Below, in pieces: positions 46,414-57,763 of a stretch of DNA of 64,000 bases. Position 1 is the first letter of the stretch. Every line of letters starts with the position of its first letter. The stretch is from Vishniacozyma victoriae (Eukaryota > Basidiomycota > Tremellomycetes > Tremellales > Bulleribasidiaceae). The stretch spans positions 2,542,001 through 2,606,000 of the forward strand of contig JADPYG010000088.1 in assembly GCA_017654735.1 (NCBI GenBank). The letters run 5' to 3'. The notes beneath the pieces were generated by a model. The model made no database searches. It saw nothing but the letters and a program-made list of their open reading frames with translations, and was not told the origin of the DNA. A program made the position numbers and the translations under genes.

Positions 46414-48080
46414 CATGCGGTATCTCCAACATGGCCTTATCGGTCTCGCAAGACCAGCATTGGTTCGTACGCCGTTGACATCACTCGCTCTTCCTCTACC
46501 AACCCGTCTTGTTACAAGAACACCAACCACGATTCAGACCCGGCAATTCCATCCGACACCAAGACGACAGGACGTTTTCTTCGTCGCGCTACCAGCTATC
46601 AAATCGACATTACTAGGGATCACAAGAGCGACTCTACTATTCCTACCGTTCGTATGGAGGTATCGGTAAGTTCCCCTACACCATCTTCAAGGGTCAAGCT
46701 GACAAGGGAGATTATGGAAGAGATATAAACGAACTTCGTACCTGCTATTCCAGATTCCAGTAAGCTAACCTCCCCTGCAAAGCTGCGTAGCTAATGATAT
46801 AGATCTTCGCGCTATGTATTGTCTTCGCCCTCGGCTTGGATCAATCCCCAAGGACCGGAAGATGGAGGTTGCTCCTCATGTCGGAAGGGGAGGAATTAGC
46901 GTGGTCACGTAGGAAGTGCGTTCCACCTGCCTCAACTTGTGAATCAATCAAGAAAACAGCTAATGCCAGACACCAAGAAGCCCTGAAAGCAGACGGACCA
47001 GTCCTTCTCCCACCATCCGACCCACGATGTCAACGAATATCAAGAATAATGACACGCTTAATAACAGCTCTGGAAGAACAAGATCACACAGTAGTCTCTG
47101 GTGCTTCTTGGCCTCCTAGAGGTTCTGGGGATCTCGCAAGAGTCATTTCAGAGAGGGAAGCAAGTGAAGGAAGAGATTTGGAAGCTAGGTATAGACCTAG
47201 TGGAGTTGCTCAGAGTACTTTTATGCCTTTTAGGCCTGTTACTAGTAATCCTCTCAAGAAGCTGGAATCGGCGGATTGGAATCTGTATGTTGTGGATCTT
47301 GTGAGTCTCTATACTACACAGGTATCGGAGGAGCTGATAGGATAGCCCCAGATGAACGCTTTCGCCCTTCCTAGCAAGGATGTGTTCGTCTACACCGGAC
47401 TACTGGATGTCTTGCCCGACGATAATGCAATGCTAGCAGCAATTCTAGCTCATGAAGTCGCCCACGTCGTCGAAAGGCATAGTGTAGAGAACCTAGGTGT
47501 AGGTCCTATTCTACCCCTGTGAGAATACTGATGATAGTTCCTAAACGTCGCTGCCGTCGCTTTCGATGTCCTCCGAGGAATATCTTTCGCCCTCACCATC
47601 TCATTCCCCCTCATCACCGACACAGCTGGAGTTTTCATCAACTGGCTAAATGATGTCGTAGCTACACGGGCATATTCCCGTAAACTCGAAGAAGAAGCAG
47701 ATGCAGTTGGCTTAAAGGTACGTTCTCTGTTCGAAGATGGGAACAAGGGCTGATGATAGTTAATGGCCACTGCGGGATATGATCCAAGAGCATCACAGGA
47801 TTTATGGGAATTAATGGCAGCTGTTGAAGCTGATAATTTATCTGCTGGGAAGACAACGATCGAAAATCGATTTGCAATGTTAAGGACTCATCCCACAAGT
47901 GACGCGAGACATCAAGCACTCGATAAAGATATGGAAGTCGCTCTGAAGATTTGGAAAGAACATATGAAGGTTTATTGGGCGGGGGTGAAGGCTAAGGAGG
48001 CAAAAGAGAAATTGGAAGTGGAAGAAGCAAAGACGCAGATGAAAGATGAGGCACAGGTGGTGGTCGCTGCGGTCTCATAG
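46414..48080 (+). CDS. OMA1: Mitochondrial inner-membrane metalloprotease OMA1
   Basis: OMA1 is an M48-family zinc protease that degrades misfolded inner-membrane proteins and processes dynamin-like proteins under stress. The N-terminus from the ATG at 46414 is Arg-rich and free of acidic residues for about 50 residues, including PTTIQTRQFHPTPRR, as expected for a matrix targeting signal. One hydrophobic segment (LFQIPIFALCIVFALGLD) precedes the protease domain. The zinc motif is HEVAH (in AAILAHEVAHVVERHS), and the downstream third ligand lies in EEEADAVGLKLM. NAFALPSKDVFVYTGLL is the typical pre-motif strand. The C-terminal part is helical and charged. Length, about 470 residues, is usual. 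Six introns. Confidence 0.88.
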
Positions 48081-48154
48081 TTGAAGTGCACGGAAGATTG
48101 TAAAGTTGTATAATGCCAAATGTGTAATGAAGTGTACAACATGCTATCGAGTGA

Positions 48155-49024
48155 TTACGCCTTCTCGCCAATAGCCCTGCGACGAAGTCTAATCTCCTTC
48201 TTGACGGGTGGGATATTCTTCTCCGGCGCTTTGCTCTCCACCTCCCCATCTTGGTCCTCTGAAACCTCCTCTGCCTGTCCCTCAATCTCCAGCGTGCTCG
48301 TGCTGTCCGATACTCCATCCGCGCCAGACCCCTTGGCAAGCTTTATAGCCAACTTCCTACCCTCTTCCCGTCCCTCTTTCACTCTCTGCCCAAATATCCA
48401 AACTAAAACCCCGTCCGCAATACCAACGACAACCCCAGCCAATATCCCCAATAATATCCCCTTTTCTCTAGTATACCCACCACCTGTCGTGGCAGCTACA
48501 TAAACTGCGAATCCAGATCCGAATATCGAAAATAAGATATTGAGTACCGTCGATAATTGGCGCGTCAATGACCTATATTCTGAACCGAATGATGGAGGCA
48601 GCGGAGAGAGGTAAGATGGTAAGAATGGGTTGATGGTCGTCTCATTTGGGAGGATTGGGAGTTGGGATGAAGGTATGTAGAGCTCTGTACCGGATAGTAA
48701 TGGGATCATGCCGTATTCGGCGTGATCTATCTTATTGGCTTTCAGCTTGGAGGCGATTGTGTCGGATGTAGCCCAACGTGATAGATGCTCAAGGGCTAGG
48801 ATATCGATAGTGGGTGGGATGACCTTGGTCTCGGCCTCCTCGTTTTCGTTGGACTCGTCCGCGTCCTCGGCAAGCTCTTCCTCGGGTGCCTCATGGGTTG
48901 TATCGACGCTATCGAGTCCTGCTTGTAGTTGTGACCTGAGATCTTCGGGGAGGTCGAAGTCTGCCGCTATGATCGACCTGATCTTGTCCACCAGGTGAGG
49001 TGTAAGCACGACGAGATCCTGCAT
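48155..49024 (-). CDS. VMA12: V-ATPase assembly factor VMA12/VPH2-like (TMEM199)
   Basis: Vma12 is an ER membrane protein that, with Vma21 and Vma22, assembles the V0 sector of the vacuolar ATPase. The middle part reads FGSEYRSLTRQLSTVLNILF and FSIFGSGFAVYVAAT, followed by GILLGILAGVVVGIADGVLV, giving the two membrane helices and preceding amphipathic block typical of the family. An acidic disordered region precedes it and a charged tail ends in RLRRRAIGEKA. It is a single exon. The first in-frame ATG is at 49024; the frame extends upstream to a GTG at 49117 just after a TAG, so a tiny upstream exon ending there (CCATAG acceptor) cannot be excluded. Confidence 0.75.
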   Translation of the reverse strand: MQDLVVLTPHLVDKIRSIIAADFDLPEDLRSQLQAGLDSVDTTHEAPEEELAEDADESNENEEAETKVIPPTIDILALEHLSRWATSDTIASKLKANKIDHAEYGMIPLLSGTELYIPSSQLPILPNETTINPFLPSYLSPLPPSFGSEYRSLTRQLSTVLNILFSIFGSGFAVYVAATTGGGYTREKGILLGILAGVVVGIADGVLVWIFGQRVKEGREEGRKLAIKLAKGSGADGVSDSTSTLEIEGQAEEVSEDQDGEVESKAPEKNIPPVKKEIRLRRRAIGEKA

Positions 49025-49181
49025 CCTGGCTCGTGTTGCTAGCGATTGACAAGTGCGCTTGAAATCTCCATCCAGCACAAGTCTCCGCGGAGGGTGAAAC
49101 TTAAATACTCCATCCACCTATGGGCATGATCTACGGTTACCCTCCCTATGTCCCGGATCACTCTACTATACACAGCCCAAT
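49025..49181. promoter_or_regulatory. Divergent promoter, VMA12 / Qc-SNARE
   Basis: About 157 bp separate the two chosen start codons. Both genes serve the vacuolar/endosomal system, so shared control is possible but not shown. Confidence 0.4.
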
Positions 49182-50117
49182 ATGTCCAACCCATCACCAA
49201 CCCTAGCTTCCCTCTCAAGGCGACTCACTTCAACATCTCAGCTTCTCCTCGAGCGCCAGCGGATAATCTCATTAAACATAGCCCCATCAGCTTCATCAAC
49301 AAATACAATCGTTCGGAACTTATCATCAATCAAGAGGGATCTACAGCAGATCCAAGGGGACCTTGCACAGAATGGTCTAACTAATGGGAAGGGAAAGAAA
49401 GGGGAAAGTGAGGTTGAAAAGCAAATGAGAGAATGTGGGGAAAGTTATGATCGATTAGTGGAGATGTTGAGTGAGGATGAAAGTGGGAGAGCTAAGTCTG
49501 TTGCGTTGACAAGGGAACTGTATGTACATCATGACCAATTAGGAGTATCTACTGACGATGTAGACCAAAACCTGCTCCTGCTGAAATCGCACCCCTCGAC
49601 GTATCCAAAGACCCATTCGGAGATGACAACGCAACACCACGTATATCCCTCGAACCCCCAACTCCAACTATTCCACATCCGGGATCCCAATCTCTATCTC
49701 GCGAAACGTACCCCTCAAGCCAAAGTACAACCCCATTCAAAGATGACCCAGAGGATAATGCTCGAATCTCAGAATCAGAAATGGTCACTCAACAACAGAC
49801 TTTAATGGATGATCAGGATGAACGGTTGAATCACTTGTCTACCTCGATTAATCGTCAAAATCAATTGTCGATGCAGATTGGGGATGAACTGGATGTACAT
49901 CATCAGTTGTTGGAGGATACCGATGGGGCAATGGACCGGACGGCGGCGAGTTTGGGAAGAGCTAGGAAGAGGTTGGACAAGGTTGCAGATGAGGCAAAGC
50001 AGTATGGTACGTCATCTGGCTTGTTTCCAAGTGCAGAGCTAACAGGCAGGTTCGACGATAACAATCGTTGCACTGATATTCATCCTCTTGATTCTGATCA
50101 TCGTCTTCAAGACATGA
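49182..50117 (+). CDS. Qc-SNARE, syntaxin 8/Syn8-like
   Basis: This is a tail-anchored Qc-SNARE for endosome/vacuole fusion. It has three exons, joined over introns at about 49519-49563 and 49 nt before the tail. The N-terminal half is helical (SLSRRLTSTSQLLLERQRII), then a Pro/Ser linker (PAEIAPLDVSKDPFG). The SNARE helix runs from QQQTLMDDQDERLNHLSTSI through NRQNQLSMQIGDELDVHHQL to DRTAASLGRARKRLDKV. The C-terminal anchor is TITIVALIFILLILIIVFKT. Counting layers back from the helix places His, not Gln, at the central ionic layer (in ELDVHHQLL). The start is the ATG at 49182, the stop at 50117. Identity as Syn8 rather than another Qc-SNARE is inferred from length and the absence of a PX domain. 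Confidence 0.78.
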
Positions 50118-50243
50118 GCAGTAGTCTCGTCATCCGAGTTGTACCCGTACGATGTTGTATGCATGCTGGATCGAATGTGCGACTGCCCATGATAACAAGT
50201 ACCCATGATTAACGTCCATGATGACTGCAAGTGTCCCTAGATC

Positions 50244-51773
50244 CTACTGCTTGGAGTTCCCCAACTCAACAGCGAAAGCTACGACCATCTTGGAGAACCT
50301 ACACGTCAGTCGAAATAAAAAAAATGATTTAGAATCGCTTACTGCTTCATGTGGTCAAAGGAGAACTCGGGGTGGTTCATGGTATCCTGAGAAGTGTGGA
50401 TGTTGTGGTTAGAGTCCTCGAACGAGCTCTCGATACTGCTCGTCAGTTGAGCTCTAAAGTAACGAACAGGAGACTTACGCAAAGGCAGACTGGTAGCCGG
50501 CTTTACCGAAACTTGCGTGATCGGAACAAGCGTATCCACACTGAGTCTTGACAGCGGGGATGTCAACTAAAGCGTCAGCTCAAGATGTGTGATAGTCTAT
50601 GGGACGACATACGGTACTCAGCAATGAGCTCCTCGATGAAAGAGGTCAAAGAGGGGTCGACAAAGTCTTGAATGATACCAACCCTCTCCTCGGTACCCTT
50701 CTTGACCCAAGCAGTCATGTCCATTTGAAGCATTGCCAATACCTTCCTTCCTTCCTCTTCGTAGCTCTTGGCAATAGCCTGAGATCCTAGTAGACCACCC
50801 TCCTCAGCGGAGAAGTAGTGGAATTCAACAGGAAGGGAGGGAGTAAAGTTGGCGTGAGCTAGAGCTTTGAGACCCTCGAGGGATGAGGTGGTTCCTGATC
50901 CGTCGTCGTCGGCTCCACTGTAGGTCAGCGTACTGCCAGCAAGAAAGGACTAGCTTACGGAGCGGGGAGGAATGGGAACTGATTGGTAGAGTCCTGGTGA
51001 GCACCAATGACCACTGTAGGGGCGTTCTTGGACTCGGTGGAAGGCTCAAATCGGACAATGATCGAGTTCTGGCCCCATGGATGGGCGAACTCTCGCATGG
51101 TGATGTTGGCATCAGACTTGGAGGCGATCTGCCTGTCAGCCCAGCGTCGACAATGAAACAACCGACTTACCTCTTGGATAGTCTGATACAAGAAATGCTG
51201 AGACTGTTTCCCAGTCTCTGATCGGTAGTACCTCGTCCTGAATCCCGAGAACTTGGTCAAGAAAGCCCTCATGTGGTCGATATCAAGGGTCTCGTGCATC
51301 TTCTTGATTGCCTTGGATTGCTTTCCGGGTTTGGGGTATTCTGATCTCAGCTATAGTCACAAAAGGATGCTTACCATATTTCTTGGGTCCTCCGGATGGT
51401 GCGAGGAAAGTTGTCAAGCCTAGAGTGGGGGTGTCGGTACTGTCCGTCAGCGCCATCACGGCGGGAGATAAGGTGACTTACATGTCAAAGAACTTCTTTC
51501 CGGCGACCTTGGCCTCGATCTTTTCCCATTCAGAGATCCATCTGATGATTAGCTTCAAAACTGACAGGTGAACCAAGCTTACACTGGGACCTCATCTTGT
51601 CCAAATTGAACTAGCCTAAGCTCGTTCAAATCAAGGTTGATATCCCCCACAAGCTCCTTTGAGGACTCTGCAAGAGAGTGGATCTCGTTGTCGCCAAAGA
51701 CGAGCTGATCCCTCTTTGTAGGAACAGCTGATGCTAGTAGTGGTAGTGCTAGTAGTGCTGATTTGAATAGCAT
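50244..51773 (-). CDS. Secreted M28 leucine-type aminopeptidase
   Basis: This is an extracellular zinc aminopeptidase related to fungal LAP and bacterial leucyl aminopeptidase. The signal peptide [18 protein letters not shown] ends at a classic cleavage region. A propeptide-like segment follows. The peptidase domain carries the zinc and catalytic residues of family M28: His in VIGAHQDS, Asp in GADDDGSGT, paired Glu in SAEEGG, Asp in LAMLQMDM and His in NIHTSQDTM. The cysteine pair in [13 protein letters not shown] is the family disulphide. About 400 residues is the normal length. About seven introns. It probably releases amino acids from peptides in the medium or cell wall. Divergent from SDA1, 236 bp apart. 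Confidence 0.88.
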
Positions 51774-52009
51774 TGTATATAGATGGTTGATGGTCTATAC
51801 AGTGGCCAACATGAGCTAGGTAGAGTGACGATGCGCGCGTGACTGTTATCGGATATTACCGAATTCGGTTATCCCCGGCTAATTAACCATTGATTCGGAT
51901 AAATTAAATTAAACTCGGTAAAGAATATTAAATTATCTGATCTTGCGCGTGTTTAAGATTTCAGATAGACTGAGGATTTCGGATCATACATACTATACAA
52001 GCTCATATC
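51774..52009. promoter_or_regulatory. Divergent promoter, aminopeptidase / SDA1
   Basis: These 236 bp include a perfect 12-bp palindrome ACCGAATTCGGT at 51858-51869 and an AT-rich strip with repeated TTAAATTAA strings just downstream. The palindrome is a possible dimeric factor site; no factor is known to me. Confidence 0.4.
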
Positions 52010-54760
52010 ATGGGTAAATCAAGAAATTCAAGGGGTATCCTCCTCACAAACAACCTACCGCAACTTCAGAATTTGATCAAGGTGTGTTCATATGGTCGAG
52101 GGAGGAGTCAAAGCTAACAAACAGCGTGATCCAGTAGGGTACAAGGAGGAATTCTTGACGCAATACAATCATTACCTATCGCTACTACGATTACATTCGC
52201 TCACACCGACATCATCAACTCAGAACAGTAAAGATAAAGATGACGAGCTCTTTGCCGACCTCATCACGTTCATTTGTCAAGTGGCGCAATGTTACCCAGA
52301 AGAGACCAAAGAGCTACCTGCTCAGTTGAAAGGGCTCTTGATGGGCGCTGGAGCTGTGACTGGAGAGATCAGGCGGACTATCATTAGGAATCTGGTCATG
52401 TTGAGGAATAAGGACGTCATTGATTCCATCGAGTAAGTCGACAACTCTTGTCAAAATCTGGGCTGACTCGAAGATTGCTACAAACCCTCTTACCCCTTCT
52501 CCCTCACGTCCCATCGGCTCTACGATCGGTCATCCGACAAACGATCCTTACCGACTTAAAGACCTCGAACGCAAAGACCAAGAACCACCGACTCAACCGT
52601 GTCGTCCAGAGTCTCTTGTTTGGAATGGTGGAAAGCGGTATGGGCGCCGAGGTAGTCGGTGACAAGGGTAAAGGAAAAGGCAAAGAGACAGGCGGAGAAG
52701 CAATGTGGGCAGTCATGATGGTCCGAGAACTATGGAAGAAGAAAGTCTGGACCGACGCCAAGACTGTTTCGATCGTTTCTTTGGCCGTTTTCCACCCCAA
52801 CACAAAGGTCCAATCCGCCGCTATCCATTTCTTCCTTGGATCCGATAACGATGATGGGGAACCTGATTCGGATGAAGAGGATAATGACATTGGAAGAGCT
52901 AGGAAGGACATCAATGCTTATCAGCATAAACTGAATGTGGGAAATACGAGTTCGAGAAAGGGTGCCAAGATGCTCAAGACTTTGCACAAAGAGGCCCACA
53001 GGGTATGTCTCGCCCTTCCGCTCGACTCTGTGTACAGACTGACAATCAGAGACGAAAGCACCAGGCAGATGGACTTGGAGCGCAGCCCAACTTCCCCGCT
53101 CTAGAGCTCTTGCACGACCCCCAGACGTTCGGCGAGAGGCTATACGAGAAGGTCCATCGATATGGTAAGCTATCGGAAGCTGAACTAAGCTGACGACCAG
53201 ACAAGCAGTACTCGCTCGAGCACAAGATTCTCATCATGCAGCTCCTCTCCCGAGTCATGGGTGCTCATAAACTATGTGTCCTAGGATTCTACTCCTACAT
53301 CATCAAATACCTCACCTACCACCAACTTCAAGTTACTTTGATCCTCGTCTCTCTCGCTCAGTCGGTTCACGAGTTGACGCCACCCGATGTTTTGACGCCT
53401 GTCATCCGAAAACTCGCCCAAGAATTCGTTCACCCCGGTGTCGGAGCTGAGGTCATCGCAGCTGGTATCAATGCTATTCGAGAGGTCTGTAGGAGACAGC
53501 CTTGGTGTATGGAGGAGGATCTACTCAGTGATTTGATCGAGTACAGGAAGAGTAAGGACAAGGGTGTCGTTACTGCCTCCAGGGGTATTCTACAATTATT
53601 CCGAGAAGTCAACCCAGGTCTCCTCAAGCGAAGGGAGCGAGTAAGTCTATCCACTTCTGTGTTCACTTCTGTGCTGGGGCACCTGCTGATGAATAGGGAA
53701 AAGCAGCTACGATGGGTAACAACGAAGGTCAAGCACTCGCATACGGTCACACCAAAGATGTCGAGGGTATCGAAGGATTGGAACTACTCGACCAGCACTT
53801 TGCGGCCATGCGAAAAGAAGCAAACGGAGGTCTCAGCGATGACGACGATGCCGGCCTTCCTGACGAGGATGACGAGGCAGGATGGGATAACTGGGATATG
53901 GAGTCCAACGCATCTACCACTTCGAGTGGATGGGAGGAAGTTTCTGAAGGTGGCGATGAGATCGAGTTGAGCGATAGTGAGGATGATGAGCCCAAGAGGA
54001 AGAAGGGAAAGAACAGCGATGATGCACCCAGGAAAAAGGCAAAGATGATGCCTGGAGCCGAAGAGGACGAGGAGGAAGAGGATGTAGATATGGATGGGGA
54101 TGACGATACCAAGTCTGTCGTCTCGGCTGCTCCTTCCGCCGCAACCGAAGCGACCAAGAAGCTATCTCTCCTCGCTCAACAGAAGGTACGTCTTACCGCA
54201 TTCCTTCAGTACACATGCTGACATGACAGATCCTAACACCTGCCGATTTCACCCTCCTAAACGAACTACGACTCAAAGCCGCCAAAGACCTAGTCGACAC
54301 CACCTCCTCCACATCCGCCAAACGTAAATTAGCAGCCCTAGAAGCATCCAAGAAACATATCAAGGGTACTGACGAAGCCGACCGATTCCTAACTGAACAA
54401 GAAATCTTGGGACCCAGGAAAAAGACAAAGGCAGATTACGAAGAGAGGATGGATAGTATCAAAAAGGGTAGAGAGGGTAGAGACAAGTTTGGAAGTTTGA
54501 AGGGTAAAAAGAGGAAGGAAGCACCTTCTTCTTCTACTAATAGGGAGAAATCAAAGAATAAGCCTATTATGATGGCTCTTCAGTATGTCCTTCCCTGTTG
54601 TCTTGTGAGGATTAAGCTGACAGAATAGCTCGAACAGGGTCAGGGGCAAGAAGACGGCTTCATTGCGTGATAAACAGGTATGTCGACGAGCTGGGAATTG
54701 GGCTGATATCAGATTGCTCTTCGAGCCTCTATCGACAAGCGAAAGAAACAGAAGAATTAG
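52010..54760 (+). CDS. SDA1: 60S ribosome biogenesis factor SDA1
   Basis: SDA1 is a nucleolar/nuclear factor for pre-60S maturation and export. The N-terminus MGKSRNSRGILLTNNLPQLQ is followed by KRDPVGYKEEFLTQYNHYLS, the first SDA1 signature. A helical repeat region comes next, with HRLNRVVQSLLFGMV and VSIVSLAVFHPNTKVQSAA. The second domain has FGERLYEKVHRYDKQYSLEH and NAIREVCRRQPWCMEEDLL, then SKDKGVVTASRGILQLFREV. A long acidic disordered tract (Asp/Glu/Ser) with Lys-rich nuclear signals precedes the C-terminal LTPADFTLLNELRLKAAKDL block and a final basic tail. About eight introns. The ATG is at 52010 and the stop at 54760 after a last 35-nt intron. Confidence 0.9.
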
Positions 54761-54929
54761 TGATATGTCTTCGTCGAGGGTTTCTGCTACATCCATATCT
54801 TGCATTTCACGTGTACATGTATTCATTTTCACGCGATCTGCGCTCGGCGCAGGGGATGGGATCATTGTGACTGTCTGTGCGTGTCTCTTTGGTCATGTCA
54901 TCATAAACGGAGGCGAAGTGGATGACCTC

Positions 54930-55281
54930 TCATTCAGTGACCGGGGCAGTGGAGCGGGTGCTTGCGCGTGTGTCGGTTGCAGGAGGCTGGGTAGCCTGCG
55001 TTGTAGGCTGCATTGTCCATTAGCCGTTTTTTTTGGGTGAGGTGGGGGAAAGGTCCACTTACGGTCCGAGCTGCCTTTTCTTCCTCTTTCTGTGCGATCA
55101 CGATATTCAGAACCCTTATCCTCTCCAGGACTTCCTCATCCGTATACGGGACGCCGTCATGCGGTCCAACGCATGTGGTTCGCTGTGACAAAAAGGTCAG
55201 AGTTTCCTTCAGCTCGTCGAGATCGTGAGTGGCGATCCAATTCTGATATCCCTCACTGTATCTCTCACTGCTGTTAGACAT
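54930..55281 (-). CDS. Small conserved-looking protein, unknown function
   Basis: I do not recognise this protein of about 98 residues. It starts MSNSSERYSEGYQNWIATHD and contains a helical region (LDELKETLTFLSQRTTCV) and a YTDEEVLERIRVLNIVIAQK helix. An intron with a GTAAGT donor joins it to a Thr/Pro/Ala-rich tail ending APVTE at 54930; reading through the intron instead gives a stop at 54934. The frame is open upstream of 55281, but the ATG there is the best start. The regular helix content and intron support a real gene. It is convergent with SDA1, 170 bp apart. Confidence 0.55.
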
Positions 55282-55950
55282 AGTAGACTGTAGAAGTTGT
55301 AGAAGAGGTACAAGAGTGGGGAGGTGATTGGTGGACTTGCACCCGCAATCCGAAGACAACTGTATCAGTTTTGGATTTGTCACCTGGGTCCGTCGTAGTC
55401 CTTTGTATTGATGATACAGTACTCTCGCAGTCTTCTTTCTCCCAGGTTGAGCCACCAAGACCCTGCATCAGGCCCCTGCCGACTAGAGAGTCGAGCCGGT
55501 CCACCCTTTGAGCGGAGATACTAAATGCGTGGTGGCGTGAAGGGGAGAGACCCAAGAGCGATGGATTACCTTTATCCTGCAAAACATCTTCAACCCTTTA
55601 TCTCCAGAATATAAGAAGGCAGGGAGGCCAAGACTGTCTCGAGCCGGAGGCGCTGGACCTGCAGACTTTCTTCACGTTTCATACCGACTGAGCTCGGTCT
55701 TGACTGGCAATGCGAGGAAAGCGGTGAAGACATCCCTTCATCCCGTTTGTGTAAGGAGCGTGCCCTAGAGGTGTCTTCTACATTCCATCTCATCGTGTCA
55801 GCTCTCCGTGCTGTGTGAGCTTGCTCCACCGAGCCTCGCATCAATGTCCCCACGTCGAGACAAATCAAAGATACATGTCCATTGCTAAGGCAAGAAACCA
55901 TCAAATAACGATCATCGAAACCACTTTAGCATCGAAGCGCTGTGTCCTCT
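55282..55950. other. Intergenic, small gene promoter and CaM kinase 3' end
   Basis: Both neighbours are on the minus strand. The stretch holds the upstream region of the 98-residue gene and the 3' UTR of the kinase. No further gene is supported. Confidence 0.4.
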
Positions 55951-57763
55951 CTACCTGGCTAAGACCTGCTGAGCATCATCCTATCATATTCAGCCCATGA
56001 TCAGAAAGAGCTGAGAAACAAGACTCACATGTTCAGCCTCATCTTTGAAGTCCTGCACTTCTTTTGCCAATCTCTGTTTCTCTGGATCACTAGCTCCAGT
56101 CCGGTCTTGGAATCTTTTAGCAGCCACCATACCAAGCACGGCCCCTCGGACTAAGGATCAGCTTTGCGATCCGCAGATCAGAACTGGATATGGCTTACAG
56201 GTCTTTTTGGCATTGAATGCGGATTTGACATTGGGTAGTAGATCGACATTCTTGGTGGAGGCACCGTCCTTGAGCCATGGATGATTCAGTAGCTCATCTG
56301 AGGTAGGACGGTTGGATGGATCGATGGTCAGGCAGGACTTGACGAATTGCTTGGCAGTGTCCGATACGCCTGCCCAGTATTCCTCCTGCTTATCAGCGCT
56401 CACACCATGGGCTGGGGAGGGGCGACTCACGGGCTCAAACTTGTAATCACCATTACAGATTGCCTGCATCTCCTCGTATTGCGAGTCTCGGTCAAAGGGC
56501 GTGTAACCACAAAGCAGGAAATAGGAAATGACACCGATAGCCCAGATATCGACAGGCTTTCCATGTCCAGCTTTCTTGAAGATCTCTGGCTGGAGAGTTA
56601 GTAGAGTTCCACGACAACGAGTGAATTAGCTTACGGCCATGTATCCGGGAGTCTGTTCTTGTCAGCAGTGCCAAACAAGGTGGAAATGGGTAACTTACTC
56701 CGCAAGTCGTTGTGAGGATAGAAAACTTGTCCTCCTCCAATACCTTCGACAGCTGTTGATCAGCTATGCTCCTTTTCTCGCAAGGGCTGATCAGCTTACA
56801 CCAAAGTCGGCCAATGCCAGCTCTGCATCCTCTGCTTTACTCTTGAACAAGATGTTCTCGGGTTTCAAATCTGCTGCATCAGCATCTGGTGTGCCGAGCA
56901 GAGTAGAGAGACTGACCTCGGTGGACAATGCCCTGATCGTGTAAATACTTGACTGCACTCGTGACGGTCCTGATGATGTTTTGGGCATCCCTATCCGTCA
57001 GCCCTGATGCCTCGCAAGGGGTAGAACACACTTCTCGTAGTAACTTCCTCGAGCACAAATCCTATCGAATAGCTCTCCACCGGTACATAGATCAAAGACT
57101 AGCTACCGGTATTAGCTCGTCCGATGCTGGGCTGGATTGAGCTTACATAGAGGTTATGTGTAGTCTCGAAGAAATCATGCAGAGAGACGATATTGGGATG
57201 GCCGGCTGATACTCGCTTCAATACTGCAATCTCGTTTCGGACCTGTAAGGATCAGTCTCCCATCTGCCTTTGATCGCTTGGTGCATACCATGTGTTCACG
57301 ACCCTGTTTATCAGTTAGACTCTGAGACGGCACAAAAGACTTACCATCAAGAACTTCTTGTTGAGTACCTTACAGGCAAAGTACTCTCCGGTCTGATATC
57401 AGCTTGGCTTCCTACAACTGTCGGAGTCACGTACAGTGATATGCACACATTCCTTGACGACGGCACTATGGGTCAGTCCGGTCAGCTCATACTGCATGCT
57501 TGACAAACTATGTTCCGCTAGACGAGTCAGCGTTGATTTACACAAAGGTAGACTAGGACTTACCTTCCCAATGTCTTTCCGGTCTTGTACTAGATTCGTC
57601 AGCTCAGTTACAGACTCTTTACAGCTGATTGGAGTTGTCCGATCGTTTAAGGATCCCCTCGTTTCAAAGACGGCGCATCGCACCTCGAACTCCTTGACCA
57701 CCTCTCAAAGGAACGTTGGAAATGGACACATACCTGACACGGGACAGTCTGTGGTTTTGACAT
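55951..57763 (-). CDS. CMK1: Calcium/calmodulin-dependent protein kinase (CaMKI-type)
   Basis: This is a cytosolic Ser/Thr kinase activated by Ca2+/calmodulin. The start MSKPQTVPCQYKTGKTLGSG is split over a long first intron, and the glycine loop GSGTYAVVKE is completed only by a 9-nt exon at 57509-57517. Other motifs are EYFACKVLNKK (catalytic Lys), EHMVRNEIAVLKR, IVSLHDFFETTHNLY, VHRDLKPEN, ADFGLSKVLEEDKF, CGTPGYMAPEIFKK and GHGKPVDIWAIGVISYFLL. The C-terminal regulatory helix follows SAFNAKKTFRGAVLGMVAAK, the expected autoinhibitory/calmodulin region, and the protein ends DDAQQVLAR. About 13 introns. It is divergent from RRP3, 272 bp between starts. A single CaMKI-like kinase fits fungal CMK1. 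Confidence 0.88.
57509..57517 (-). other. Predicted 9-nt micro-exon of the CaM kinase gene
   Basis: On the minus strand CGGAACATA is preceded by CTAG and followed by GTTTGT. The downstream intron is 43 nt with a CTGAC branch site and CATAG acceptor. Splicing AG|CGGAACATA|T gives Gly-Ser-Gly-Thr-Tyr-Ala, the canonical glycine-rich loop. Skipping it gives GSAVV and loses three loop residues. Confidence 0.7.

Noticed and set aside
49025..49117. Upstream extension of the VMA12 frame to 49117
   Set aside because: It begins at GTG directly after a TAG; without evidence for an upstream exon the ATG at 49024 is safer.
53747..54157. Long minus-strand Ser-rich open frame
   Set aside because: It is the antisense of the acidic Asp/Glu tract of SDA1, a usual shadow of GAN/GAY codon runs.
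57481..57545. A 15-nt alternative micro-exon in the CaM kinase next to the 9-nt one
   Set aside because: It would need a 27-nt intron and does not restore the GSGTYA loop; the 9-nt exon with a 43-nt intron does.
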